The notes beneath the pieces were generated by a model. That model searched no databases and was not told the DNA's origin. It saw only the letters and a program-made list of their open reading frames with translations. From contig CM050447.1 of NCBI GenBank assembly GCA_027563935.2, positions 16,085,501 to 16,149,500 of the forward strand: a stretch of DNA of 64,000 nt, written 5' to 3'. Origin of the DNA: Costus lasius (Eukaryota > Streptophyta > Magnoliopsida > Zingiberales > Costaceae). Shown here piece by piece: positions 46,677 through 59,010 of this stretch. The first letter of the stretch is position 1; the number at the start of each line of letters is the position of its first letter. The translations under genes and the position numbers were made by a program.

Positions 46677-47291
46677 ATGAAGAAGCTCGGCAAGGGAAAG
46701 GGGAGGAGGGTCTACCCAGCCCCGCCACCGCGGGACCACCTGGCTGCACTTCCGGCTGCGGTGCTTACCCTGGCGGCAACGCTGACGCCCGAGGAGCAGG
46801 AGGTCCTCGCTTACCTGCTGTCCAGCGGCGGAGGCGGTGGGGAGAGGCTGCGGGATTTGCCGCTGCGACGGGCGCACCCGCCGGAGCTCTGCTGCCGGTG
46901 CTTCGGGTGCTACACGAGCTTCTGGGCCCGTTGGGACGCGTCGCCGAACAGGCACGTGATCCATCGCATCATCGACGCCGTGGAGGAGAGCTTGGAAGCA
47001 CGCGAGAGCATCGGTGGAGGGCGCCGCCGCAGGAGGAGCAGCCGCGGCGGGCGGAAAGGCGCTGACTTGCAGGCGGACGCAGCGGCGACCGAGGAAGACG
47101 GCTTGGGGATGGAAGCGAAGGGGTTCCGGGCGTTGGATGGTGGGAACTTGGCTGATAACGATGATGGCAGTAGCATTGATGATGAGGAGGAAGAAGAAGA
47201 GGAGACCGAAGAAATAAGAAATGGAGGAAAAAGCTCTGTGGGCAGAATTATGAGCTTCATTGGGGAAAGAGTTTGGGGAGTTTGGAATTGA
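46677..47291 (+). CDS. Conserved plant protein of unknown function (CFGCYTSFWARWD motif)
   Basis: Single-exon gene of 204 aa. The N-terminus is basic (MKKLGKGKGRRVYP), followed by LPAAVLTLAATLTPEEQEVLAYLLS (about residues 25-49). A Cys-rich core CCRCFGCYTSFWARWDASPN (about 72-91) and HRIIDAVEESL come next, then an Arg-rich stretch, an acidic run (DDEEEEEEETEE) and a C-terminal RIMSFIGERVWGVWN. This matches a family I know from many flowering plants with no assigned function. The CxxC-type cysteines could bind metal, but that is inference. The start follows an AT-rich leader with CATAAAAAAG about 40 bases upstream. The GC-rich 5' half contrasts with the AT-rich surroundings, as in many monocot genes. 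Confidence 0.8.
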   Translation: MKKLGKGKGRRVYPAPPPRDHLAALPAAVLTLAATLTPEEQEVLAYLLSSGGGGGERLRDLPLRRAHPPELCCRCFGCYTSFWARWDASPNRHVIHRIIDAVEESLEARESIGGGRRRRRSSRGGRKGADLQADAAATEEDGLGMEAKGFRALDGGNLADNDDGSSIDDEEEEEEETEEIRNGGKSSVGRIMSFIGERVWGVWN

Positions 47292-50200
47292 ATGACAATG
47301 GGGAGATTGAGATGAAAAAGGAAGAATTTTGGATTTGGGAAGGTCAGTTTTGATTCTCTTCATCTCTATCTCTCTGTTGTTCTTCAACTGATCTTTTTTT
47401 TTTTTCTACTTTTTCCTTCGTATCTCTGTTTTGCTGTAATGAGAAACTAAGCTTTCTCAGCAAACAAAACCTCCTGCTTAATGTAAAAAATGGCTCATTT
47501 TAACAAGATTCAAGTTATCTTGCATAATTTCTTGCTATCTTCTGATTCCTTTCACTGCTTTAGGGTTTCTGTATTTCTTTTCTTCAACATGTTCATCATC
47601 TACACTGATCGGTGCTCCTAGGAGCGAGCTATCATTCCTTCCATATCATCTTTTTTAACCATTTTTCGCATGATAATTGTTTTGCTCTATGATTCGTTTT
47701 TTGCACTTATGGTTCAAAATTCCTGTTTGTGTGTACATAGTACGGCATGTAAAAAAAGTTGGTGGACTAAAAAGGCACCAAATTTCTCTTCTTTTAAAGT
47801 CTCTTTAGTCTGCCAATGCCAATTGGTATCTATGCTCAATTATTGCCTACTTTATTTTTTTTTAATCTCAGCCAACTTGTTATAAATTATATTGCCCTTT
47901 CCAATCTTCCAATTGCCAATAGAACAGTAGCAATTATCATCAGCAAAAGCACAAAAAATCAATCTTTGAAGAGAGGAAATTGATATGAGATGAAGGTGAG
48001 ATTTTTGATAGAAAAAAGTATAAAAAGATGCAGAATAGTTGTTCTTCTTTGTTTAGTTTTCCTGGCATCCAAGGCTCCTTTGGCTTTGGGAGGCAGAAGA
48101 CAGTGCGGTGGCGCAAAGCACTAGGACTGGAGAGAGCAGAGAGAGAGAGAGAGAGAGAGAGAGGGATTGGCGCTTTGGAATTGCCAAGGAAAGCAAGAAA
48201 GCAAGCCAAATCGTTTGCTACCTTTTCCTAGTTTCCAGGCTGGGGGTTGGCATCTCCAAAGCATGCTCTATTTCTTTAATGCTATAATTAACTATCTAAT
48301 ATTCGTCCTTCTACTCATGTTTAATTTTTATAATGTCCAGGTTTAGTTAGCAATTTTTAACAAGATTAATTAATTAAAAAATATATAATATAGTTAAATA
48401 AATCAAAATTATATTTCGAAAATATTAGTAAAATTTGCCACCGGCGCCTCAGCTAGACATGGCACGTGCTAGGCACGACATGCCACACATGTCATGTTAT
48501 ATAATTTCTTTTTTTTTGTAGAAGGTGGATTGTGGGCTTGAGTTGGCCCATGAACCTGCGCCATCTAGGCTATATTTGATACCGATGCTAAATTTAATTA
48601 AGTCAACTCTGACACAATCAATGTTGGATTGGACCAAAATGGACCCATGTTTTGATAGACACAAGATACCATCTCTAATTTCAACTAGTTCTATCACGTG
48701 ATAGACACAAGACCGCCGTCACTGGGGAAATTGACTTTTAATCGGCAGTCAAATTGAAAATTTTGAAATTATGGCATCCATTGATTGCACTACCGTGTCC
48801 GGTCAAAGCTTCGTTGAAACTAAAATTCAAGACCTGAAGATTGTGCGTTGGAGTGGATCAACGGGTAAAGGGCGTGAGATACCCTTTCGGCACCGGCGAT
48901 CATGTGTCATCAAGGATGAAACATTTGACCAAATTCTTTACTCTCCCTCGTGTCGATGCTGGCCCCCAAGAAAATAGAAGGAAAAAAATATTTTAAATAA
49001 AAAATATTTAATAACAAAGGTCTTACGGTGAAATTCCGCCTCATTATTTAATTTGCTTATATTTTAAAAAAATTTGTCTTGATGCCAAGCTTACCTTTGA
49101 TTTCCTGTTCAATTATAGGTTGATGCCCCCTTGAGTTAGATAGGTAACTGAACTTACAGCGCGAAGCATATTTGATTTGTGGCTCGAAGTTGAACCTATG
49201 GTTCAATGTCAAACCAAAATTTGTAATATCTCAGTTTAGTCCCACGTTGAGAGTGGGAGAAAAGATTATATGACATATAGGGTTTAGTGGATTTGTTATT
49301 ATTAACTTGGGCGATGATAAAGCCGTCATTGAGCTGATCTTATATGCTATAGATTGACTAGTGACATGTCCTCGTTTAACATTGTGAACTCTCAAAATTT
49401 TTTTTACTCCGTTTGTTGGGCAACTCATGGATAAAGCTATCTTTTTTTTTTTTGTATTTTTAAATCTCTTTTGATTTTTGTTAGGCCTTTAAATCTCTAT
49501 TTATTTTTGTTAGGCCTTGACGTTTTGAACCTTTTGAGCCTGTCTTAAAATTTGTATTTCATACTATATTTTTATATCCTCTTTATTTCTAATAATTAAA
49601 AATAATTATATTGATTATTTTATTTTAAAAATTTTTCATTTTTTTCAACTCAAATGAATATGTTATATTAAAGTTTAAAACAAGTCATTATTTAAAAATG
49701 AAAAAATAAAAATAAAATAGGTTACATCATAAATTTTGAGATTATAAATAGAAATCAATTTTATTTTCAATAAAAAATATAATATATATTTCTATTTTAC
49801 AGAACACTACTTACATATCTCTTGTAATATGTATGAGAGTAAAATATTTACATGGTTTTATTTTTATAGTTATTTTAGAGAATGCTAACTAATTATGTAC
49901 TTAATATAATGTTTATAAAAGGAATAATTCTATATTTTTCATAAGAGGGGATTATTATTTCTACTTTCTTCTTATTCTTTATCACTTACAAATCACCTTT
50001 ATATGTTCATAATCATTTGTTAAATTTAATAAGATTGAGTAGCCGCTTTTATTTTGTAGGCAATACAAAACATCTTACAAATCACCTTCACAAACTGAAT
50101 TCGGTTGGCGAGTCCGCATATTAAGGATTATGTCGTGAGCTTTAATAGCTAATTAGTCTCGCTGCTGCGTCCGCTCAACTTACCAATTAATAAATCGGAG

Positions 50201-50489
50201 TTAGATGCATCGATCATATGCGTCGATTTGTTCCAGGATTATAATAAAGAACTTTGGGCCTAGATCCAATCCAACATAAATGTGAAAAACTTTTGGCCCA
50301 AATCTATTGTTTCGTTATTTTGTAGTCTGCATTGTGTATTCACGTTATCAAGATTTCTAATGCGGCATAGTGAATGGTGTGAGCTTATTTGATTTCTCAG
50401 TTGCAATTGTTTCTGGTTTGTGCTATTTTATCTAATTTCTTTCTTCTTGGAGAATTTAGGATTTTAGGAATTTTTTGAAATCTACATCG
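47292..50489. other. AT-rich intergenic region
   Basis: Contains the 3' side of the preceding gene. No gene recognised. Around 49221-49400 the phrase AGTCCCACGTTGAGAGTGGG resembles LTR remnants common in plants, but I found no ends. Confidence 0.45.
48138..48163. repeat. (GA)n microsatellite
   Basis: About 13 GA units. The open frame across it on the plus strand is a simple-repeat artefact. Confidence 0.9.
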
Positions 50490-50608
50490 GGATTTCGAGA
50501 CCGATACTAAACTCCCGAATTAGAATTCAGTACCGATACCGGTACCAAAAATTCTAGTTCGGGAGTTCGATACCTGTACTGGTACCGAACTCTCGATTGC
50601 TCCCCCTA
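50490..50608 (-). mobile_element. Second hAT-type terminus abutting broken transposase
   Basis: Reverse strand begins TAGGGGGAGCAATCGAGAG at 50608 and continues with GGTACC/GGTACCGG subterminal repeats, like the terminus at 37862-37878. It directly follows the point where the hAT coding sequence is cut. Confidence 0.5.
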
Positions 50609-51446
50609 TCCCCAATTAGCAAATTTCTCTTTCAAGTATTTAATTGCACTATTATTGAAACTCGCATTATCGATTGTTATTGTGAACACTTTATCTATTC
50701 CCCAATCTAATAAGCACATCTCAATTTGTTGTACAATGTCTCTACCTTTATGACTAATAATTGGACAAAAATTCAAAATTTTTTTTTGTAGTTTCCAATT
50801 GTCATCAATGAAATGTGCAGTAAGATATAAGTAATTAATGTTTTGAATAGAAGTCCAACAATCAGTTGTCAAGCATACCCTATTGCATAATTTTTTAATG
50901 AAAGCCTTCAATGATAGTTTCTCCTTTAGGTACAACCCAAAACAATCCCTAGATAAAGTCCATCTCAATGAGATTTTAAAATAAGGTTGCACAATAGACA
51001 TAAAGTGTTTAAATCGATATTTTTAACAAATTTAAATGGAAGCTCATCTACAATAATCATATAACTAAGAGCTTTCTTGGCTTCCTCTTGGTCAAATCTC
51101 CAAGTGCCCAAACTCACATTGTCCCTGTGATGAAATTTTAATAGTGTTTGTTTCACTTCACTTGCATGTGAGTGACTTTTACATGTATTAATATATTTCC
51201 TAAGTCCAAATGTGTCATATAAGTGAGGATTACACGTATTTCTTAAGAGCAGCAATGTATACACTTACCAATTATATTACCATTCATAACTTGCTTTGTA
51301 ACGTGATCCCAAGCATTAGATCTTTTCTCTATTTGCTTTTTCTTTTTAGATATTGCACCCTTCACATTGGTATCTTTAGAACTTGCCCCTAGTTGCTTTG
51401 CCCGTTTTTGTTTATATACCTTACTCTTCCATATTAATAGAATCAA
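50609..51446 (-). pseudogene. hAT transposase 5' fragment
   Basis: Minus-strand relative of the 36.5-kb gene. It has SKKKKQIEKRSNAWDHVTK, a damaged BED finger, [15 protein letters not shown] and [13 protein letters not shown], ending at YLKEKFANWG. Frame breaks occur near 51240 and 50990. It corresponds to the N-terminal half only. Confidence 0.8.
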
Positions 51447-51769
51447 TTAAGGTTTTTTCATGTTCTATTTGAAGCACATAAAGGATAACAATCATAATAT
51501 TCAAGAAAGCACATAAAGGTTTTTGTCATGTTCCATTTAGTGCTCATTTCAATTTTCACTTATTTTTCTACAGGTACTTGCCAAGAGATCAAGGTAATGA
51601 TGCATGATTAATTGTTAACAAAAAATGATCTAGGATTTAACTAAACAAAAAAATAATCAATATTCACATAGTAGAGTAAAATCGTATGAAATTCATAGAA
51701 GAGTATAATTTCATATAATTGAAAGTGGAAGCTGTATTCAAATAACCTGGTCACTGACTGTGAGCTAGG

Positions 51770-51945
51770 GCGAACATAGTCGACCATGAGCTAGTGCGAA
51801 CGACGTAGATGACCTCGAGTTTGCGAGCTAGGGCGAAGACACCGTTGAGCGATCGCGAAGACACCGTTGAGCGATAGCTAGGGCGAAGATGCCATTGAGT
51901 GCTAGCTAGGGTGAAGATGAAGTCGACCGCAATACCTTGAGTATT
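51770..51945. repeat. Degenerate short repeats (GAGCTAGGGCGAA)
   Basis: The motif GAGCTAGGGCGAA or GCTAGGGCGAAGA recurs about five times at 20-40 base spacing. It probably belongs to the hAT leader, which in the 37-kb copy is also built of short repeats. Confidence 0.5.
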
Positions 51946-51959
51946 TTTTTTATTAATTT

Positions 51960-52258
51960 AAATTTAATTTTAAATTTCAAAACTCCTATAACTTTCCCCT
52001 AATCCTAAGCTGTTAAGCCTTAAAATCTCTCCCCAAATCCTAATCCCTCTTGCCCTAAATTCTCTCTAAATTTTCCCTATAAATAAAACCCTTATTTCCC
52101 TAATCTAAAAATCAAACTAATAATCATCCCTAATTACTCTCCTCTCCTCTCACGCGCCACAAACTCGCCTATGTTTTCTTTCCCTGCCAACGAGAACAAA
52201 AGGGCGTCGGCGTGCTTCCCTCGCGTCTTCAGCTCCAGCAATGAACACGTGCACCAAC
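51960..52258 (+). mobile_element. Left part of an older Gypsy-type LTR
   Basis: CCCTAATCCTAAGC-type sequence with a TATA-like CCTATAAATAAAACC (about 52077), then a transcript-leader-like stretch to 52258, where the young Gypsy element interrupts it. The continuation is at 62425. The left boundary is not determined. Confidence 0.5.
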
Positions 52259-55200
52259 TGTAACGCCCTCGATTTTCTGAATTACAATTTAAGGTTAGAA
52301 ATTCTGTTTCTGTATTTTTATCTGTTAAAATTTTGGGATTTTTGCCTAATTGTAGGACTTTTTCCTGCAGGGCAAAAATAATTATTTTCGTTGGGGCTTC
52401 GAACCCTCAACCTTGACTATTTGCTCTTGGAATTCTTCCACCATGGTGGCGCATATTTCTGTGTTATTGGAGTGGCGCATGGTGGTTAAGCCCAGGTGAG
52501 CCCTTAAAACCGATTTTCACTTAAGTTAACTGGGTTATTGGATCTTGGATCCGTTTGGAGTGGGAGAAAAAGAGAAATGTCGTGAGAGCTCCTCTCCCTC
52601 ACGATTTTTGTTGTTTTCTTGCCCTAGCCGCCTGTGGTTGTCGCCCCTTACTGTGTTTGGCGCCTCCTGCAAATTTCTGACGCTGGTGGTGGCAGACTGG
52701 TGGTGGACGAAGTTCCTGGAGATCCCTGACCCTCTGTTGTGGCGTTTTTTTCTGTGGGCGATTTTCGGTGAGTAATTCGATCCTAAGGAGTCTAATCCTA
52801 TTTGCAATAATTATCTGTATGAACCAAAAATCTGCAAGTAGATCCTGTGTTTTTCTATTCTATAGGTCGGATCTGAATATGCATGATGATTCAGAAATTT
52901 TGTCTTGCTGAAAATTGTAGTCGCCAATCTGACCTTACTGTGCTTTAACCTCAATATCTCATGATCTATAGATCCAAATCACACGAAACAAATTTTGTAT
53001 GAAACTAGATTCGCTCAGCTTTGATTCTTATGTAATATCGACCACATCTGATCTATATTCGTGTTGCAATCGGCATTGTTATATAACTTACGAAATCTGT
53101 TTTCTGAAAATCTAGAATCTTGACCCTTTTGTGTTCGAACTCTCGTATCTCCCTAGGTATAGCTAGAAATCCTGTGAAACCAGTTTTATTAGACCGTAGG
53201 CTTGAAGAGCTTCATTTTGACTCCCATAACGCCTATTTTTGATTAGTTATTGGATCTGAAATATATGTCGTAATTCTGATATATGAATCTGTTTTCTTGA
53301 AATCTGAAATTCTGACCCACCTATGTTCGAACCCTTATATCTTCCTGCCTACAATTCGAAATTTTGCGAAATCAGTTTTATTGGAAACTAGATTCAGAGA
53401 GCTTCATTTTGGATATAATATTGACTAGCTTTGGTTCGAAATTGGACCAAAAATATATGTTGCAATCTGACAATATAAATCTGCTATGTTTTGGTTTGAC
53501 GAATATTCCATTGTGAGAAAAATTTAGCCTGTATGGTTTAATCTCTTAAATTGTGGTCTGTAGTTCTTCTAAAATTTATTTGCTTGATGAGAAATTTTAG
53601 AGAAAACAAAATTGGGGATTTAACTAAGAACTTAGGAATTTTCGAAAATCATGGTTCGAGCCAATTTTGGGGCTTTTGTCAATTTTCTTCACAAATGTGT
53701 AATTAAAATTATCTGTAGTGGGGGACTGAAATTATTTACATGAAATTTGTACGTTCTGTTAAGGTTCTGAAACTGGCACCCTTACAGTAATTTTATAGCT
53801 CACGGTTTTAAGAATTTTGAGGAAATTATTTCATGAATAGTTTCTGTTCTATGTTTAATTGTTTGTTATGTGAATATTTTCTGTTCTGTTTATATGTTGT
53901 GAATTTTCTGAAAACTTTGAATGTGTTATAACCTTTGTGAGAACATAGACTGGTCTGACATGAATTAAGGATAGTTGCATGAAATCTAAGGAATTCACTC
54001 ATATATTACTTCTGGTTGATGGTAAAAATTATGAAGTGTGTTCAGCTTTGATTTTCTGCAAATTGTAATTTGTTAAGGACTGGATATTGGGGTGTGTCAT
54101 TTTCTGGTTTGTCAGACTTTGGGCATGATGTAAGAATTAAGTAGTGGTTGGTCCTACTCCTCCGTTTCAGTATAATCTGTTCTGTAAAATTATGCCCTAG
54201 TGTAGCACTCTTCTGTGTTCTTACCCTCCTTCTGTGGCGCTGTAATGGTGCTGATAGTCTACTACGACCCTTGAGACACTATTTCTGTTCCGTTATAGGT
54301 ATTGGAGGCCAGAGTGCCACGTCCTGACAAGACGGGGGCCACCCACTGATACCTCCTCTACCAATCTGTTCTGGGTATTGGAGACCAGAGTGCCACGTCC
54401 TGACAAGACGGGGGCCACCCACTGATACCTCCTCTACCAATCTGTTCTGGGTATTGGAGACCAGAGTGCCACGTCCTGACAAGACGGGGGCCACCCACTG
54501 ATACCTCCTCTACTATTCTGTTCTAGGTATTGGAGACCAGAGTGCCACGTCCTGACAAGACGGGGGCCACCCACTGATACCTCCTCTACCATTCTGTTCT
54601 GGGTTTTGGAGGCCAGAGTGCCACGTCCTGACAAGACGGGGGCCACCCACTGATACCTCCTCTACCATTCTGTTTCTGATATGCATGCATGTCTCATCCT
54701 CGGCAGAGGTGGGGTCAGACCTTCTGTGGTCATCAGGCCTTCTGTGGCCTTTCTGTTTCCGATGTAGACTATCCGTTTGGATTCTGAAAATTCTGATTTT
54801 CTGTCTGTCAGTTCTGATTTCTGTAGTTCTGTTTCGATCTGTATTTAGATGTATTAGGCGGTGTGGTTAGTTGGTATGGGTTGGTATATTCATATCCTAC
54901 CTGCTTGAAGCCTATTGTTACAAGTATCTGTATTTGATTGTGTTTTGTTTCTGATATGAGTGTGCATGTTAAGCTGATTTATTTTATCTGTTAAATAAAA
55001 GAATTTCAACTTAAGCATGATATTTTTGATGTGTACTATGGATGACTTTTAGTGTCTTTTACTCACTGAGCTTTTTAGCTCACCTCCGTTGTTTAAATGT
55101 TTTCAGGTGAGACATCAAGACAGTAACCGCTACAGCTAATTGTTATGATGCTAATGTTTGATGTAATTTCTAAGAATTTTCTTCTAAAAATTTATCAGGC

Positions 55201-55675
55201 CTGCGTGCCTAATTTGTTATGACTTATGTGACACGTTTTATCTCCTGAGGGCTTATGCCTGTTTTCAGGATATTATATTATAGTTGTCTCGTTTAAATTA
55301 TTGGATACGAGTTTTGGATTCGTGAGATTTGAAATTATTCTTATTCTGAAATGTCCGATTTGAGAGTTATTGTTCTTATTCCGCAATATATCTGAATTTG
55401 TGTTTTCCACATATGTGTAGTGTGGACATCTGTTTTATTCCAGGATATGCGTGTCTGTGCAGCAGTAAATTATTATACTTGCTGTCGGATTTTCTGGATT
55501 TCCGGATTTCTATTTCCTAGTAAATCGATCCTATTCAGTTCTGTGCGGTTTTCAGTTCCGTAGTAATGTCCTTCGATGCCGCTTTCTTCTTGTGTTTTAA
55601 TGGAAGAGTAAAAATTTTTGAAACCCCGTATTTTACTTGTATGCGTGTGGGGTGTGATTCTGAGGGATGTTACAT
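52259..55675 (+). repeat. Gypsy 5' LTR (3417 bp)
   Basis: Very long LTR, typical of Tekay/Del chromoviruses. It contains a five-copy 76-bp tandem array. It is otherwise non-coding and rich in TTCTGTTTCTG-type pyrimidine/G words. Confidence 0.95.
54298..54677 (+). repeat. 76-bp tandem array in the 5' LTR (5 copies)
   Basis: Units start at 54298, 54374, 54450, 54526 and 54602. Each contains GCCACGTCCTGACAAGACGG and CCACCCACTGATACCTCC with few differences. The same array occurs in the 3' LTR. Confidence 0.95.
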
Positions 55676-55677
55676 AT

Positions 55678-55690
55678 GATATCAGAGCAA
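55678..55690 (+). other. Gypsy primer-binding site, one mismatch
   Basis: TGATATCAGAGCA two bases after the LTR. It matches the initiator-Met primer site TGGTATCAGAGC except for one G-to-A change. Confidence 0.75.
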
Positions 55691-55771
55691 TATTACTAGC
55701 AATTAGAAACTCCGGGGAAGGAAAACTTTGTTTGTGTATTGCTAGAAACCAAGTTAGGCTCTGATTCGTGA

Positions 55772-58700
55772 TTGAATATTGGATATGATTTACCTATTGA
55801 TTTGATTAGTCTTCCTATGAAAGACTATGACATCATTCTGGGCATGGATTGGCTGTCTGCCTATCATGCTACTTTAGATTGTTTTGAAAAGTTAATTACT
55901 CTGCATCTAAGTGATGGACAGCAACTGGTTATCCAAGGCCGGATTTCAGAACAGGAGCCTTGGGTGATATCTCATCTGCAGGCCAGGAAGCTTTTAGCCC
56001 AGGGCTGCAAAGGGTACCTAGCGCATGTCAAGGTGCAGACTGAGCCTGATTTGGATCTGGCTAAAATTCCTGTGGTAAGAGAGTTTGCTGACGTCTTCTC
56101 TGATGATTTATCTGGGTTACCACCCAGCAGAGAAGTTGAGTTTGGTATCGAGTTGTTGCCAGGCACGGCACCGATATCTAAAGCTCCTTACAGGATGGCA
56201 ACTTCAGAACTGACAGAGCTGAAGAAGCAACTGGAAGAACTATTAGAGAAGGGGTATATTCGACCCAGTGTTTCTCCATGGGGAGCACCGGTGTTATTTG
56301 TGAAGAAGAAGGATGGTACTTTGCGCATGTGCATCGATTACCGTCAACTCAATCAAGTGACTGTTAAGAATAAGTACCCATTACCCCGTATTGATGATCT
56401 CTTTGATCAGTTGCAGGGTGCTACTGTATTCTCTAAAATTGACCTGAGATCTGGCTATCATCAGTTGAGAGTTCAGGAGGAGGATGTACCTAAAACTGCA
56501 TTCAGGACCAGGTATGGGCACTATGAGTTTCTTGTTATGCCTTTTGGACTGACAAATGCCCCTGCAGTGTTTATGGATCTGATGAACAGAGTATTTCATG
56601 AACTTCTGGACAAATGTGTGGTCGTCTTCATAGATGATATTCTGATCTACTCCAAGAATGCGCAAGATCACACTCAGGATTTGCGCAAGGTGCTGGAGAT
56701 TCTGCAGGCTGAAGCAGCTGTATGCTAAGGCCAGCAAATGCGAGTTCTGGCTAAATCAGATTGGCTTTCTGGGGCACATTATTTCTGATCAGGGTGTGTC
56801 TGTGGATCCAGTGAAGGTGGAGGCCATTCTTCACTGGGGAAGACCAACTACAGCGACTGAGGTCAGAAGTTTCTGGGCTTAGCTGGATATTACCGCCGCT
56901 TTGTGGAAGGTTTTTCCAAGTTGGCAGGTCCTCTGACTAAGCTAACTAGAAAAAATTTAAAGTTTGAGTGGTCTGATGATTGTGAGTCTAGTTTTCAGGA
57001 ACTGAAAAAGAGACTGACCAGTGCTCCTATCCTCATCATTCCCTGTGATGGAGAGAAGTTCACTGTTTACACTGATGCCTCTGGTAAGGGTCTGGGTGCT
57101 GTACTGATGCAGCAAGGAAAGGTAGTCGCTTATGCTTCAAGGCAACTCAAGGACTATGAAGTAAACTACCCCACTCATGATCTGGAGTTGGCAGCTGTAG
57201 TTTTTGCCTTGAAAATCTGGAGGCACTATCTGTTTGGACAGACATTTGAATTGTTTACAGATCACCAGAGCTTGAAGTATATCTTCACTCAGAAAGAGCT
57301 GAATATGAGACAGAGGCGATGGCTTGAATTGATAAAGGATTATGACTTCACCATCCAATATCAGTCTGGTAAAGCCAATGTGGTGGCTGATGCTCTTAGT
57401 CGGTATCCTGTGACTCAGATAGCTGCACTACGAGTCCAGGAGTGGCGACTATTGCAGGAGTTCAGTGACATGCATCTGAGTGTGACTCCGGGTGAGAGAG
57501 GCGGTCTTCTGGCTTCTCTCAGGGTTCAGTCAGACTTACTGCAGAGACTGAGATCAGGGCAGCAGTCAGATCAGGATATTCTACGGTGGAAAGAGAGGTC
57601 TGAGCAAGGCTGGGATGAGAATTTCAGTATGTCGGATGATGGTCTCCTCAGATTCCGTAGAAGGGTCTGTGTCCCTGAGGACCCTGAGTTGAGAAATGAC
57701 ATTCTTAAGGAAAGTCATTGCACTAAGTAAACCGTTCATCCTGGTAGTACCAAGATGTATCAGGATCTGAAAAAGACTTTCTGGTGGCATGGTATGAAGA
57801 AGGATGTGCATTTGTTTGTGTCCAGATGTTTGACTTGCCAAACCGTGAAGGCTGAGCATCAGAGGCCGGGCGGTTTGATGCAGTCTCTCCCTATTCCTCA
57901 GTGGAAGTGGGAGCATATCAGTATGGACTTTGTGTGTGGACTGCCCAATACCAGAAGGAGTCATGATGCCGTATGGGTGATTGTGGACAGACTCACGAAG
58001 TCAGCTCACTTCTTACCGATTAAAATGACTTACAGTTTGGATCGGTTAGCAAAACTGTACATCGATGAGATAGTCAGATTACATGGAGTTCCTTTGGACA
58101 TTGTCTCTGATCGTGATCCTCGATTTCTGTCCAGGTTTTGGAAGAAATTACAGGAAGATTTGGGAACTAATCTGAGTTTTAGCACTGCATATCATCCTCA
58201 ATCTGATGGTCAGACAGAGAGAACTATTCAGACACTTGAGGATCTTCTGAGATCTTATGTGATTGACTGGTCTGTTGAGTGGGATCTGGACTTATCACTG
58301 ATAGAGTTCACCTACAACAATAGCTTTCACTCTAGCATACAGATGGCTCCGTATGAGGCCCTATATGGGAGGAAATGTAGAACACCTATATGCTGGGAGG
58401 AAACTGGGGACAGAACAGTGCTAAGGTCTGATGCTGTGCAGGAAGCCACTGAGAAGATCAGAGAAATTCAGAAAAAGATGAAGATTGCTCAGGATAGACA
58501 GAAGAGTTATGCTGATGTGAGGCGGCGTCCTCTTGAGTTTTTGGTGGGAGAGCATGTTTTCCTAAAGGTCTCACCTATGAAAGGGGTGATGAGATTTGGG
58601 AAGAAGGGAAAATTGAGTCCCAGGTACATTGGTCCCTTTGATATCATTGAGAGGGTTGGACCTGTGGCATACCGACTTGCTTTGCCCCCATCACTGGAAC

Positions 58701-58981
58701 ACCTCCATAATGTGTTCCATGTTTCTGCACTCAGAAAATATTGTTCTGATCCTTCTCATGTTCTGGAGTTGGAACCTCTTCAGCTTGAAGAGAACATGAC
58801 TTTGGTGGTGAAACCTCTCAGAATTGAAGATAGAAAAGAGAAAGTGCTGAGAAATAAGGTTATTCCACTTGTGAAAGTCATCTGGGGAAATCAGTCTGTT
58901 GAAGAAGCCTCTTGGGAGGTTGAAGCAGATATGAGAAAGGAGCATCCTCACCTGTTCAGTGACGGGCTTGGTCAGCTTTAG
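55772..58981 (+). pseudogene. Gypsy pol (protease end, RT, RNase H, integrase, chromodomain), broken
   Basis: Protease C-terminus ([18 protein letters not shown]) leads into RT ([20 protein letters not shown], with [10 protein letters not shown] carrying the catalytic Asp pair near 56630). RNase H has [14 protein letters not shown] and [10 protein letters not shown]. The integrase zinc region and core follow ([35 protein letters not shown]), then a C-terminal chromodomain-like end ([20 protein letters not shown]). Frame breaks: a shift near 56715, a one-base loss near 56873 and a TAA at 57728 in a conserved spot. Stop at 58979-58981. No gag upstream. The chromodomain in this clade is thought to guide insertion into heterochromatin. 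Confidence 0.93.
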
Positions 58982-58995
58982 AGGACTAAAGCTCT

Positions 58996-59010
58996 GTAAG
59001 GGGGGGAGGA
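58996..59010 (+). other. Gypsy polypurine tract
   Basis: GTAAGGGGGGGAGGA directly before the 3' LTR. Confidence 0.9.

Noticed and set aside
48028..48231. 67-aa ORF containing RERERERERG
   Set aside because: Produced by the (GA)n microsatellite.
49221..49400. Solo LTR containing AGTCCCACGTTGAGAGTGGG
   Set aside because: No TG...CA ends or target duplication could be set.
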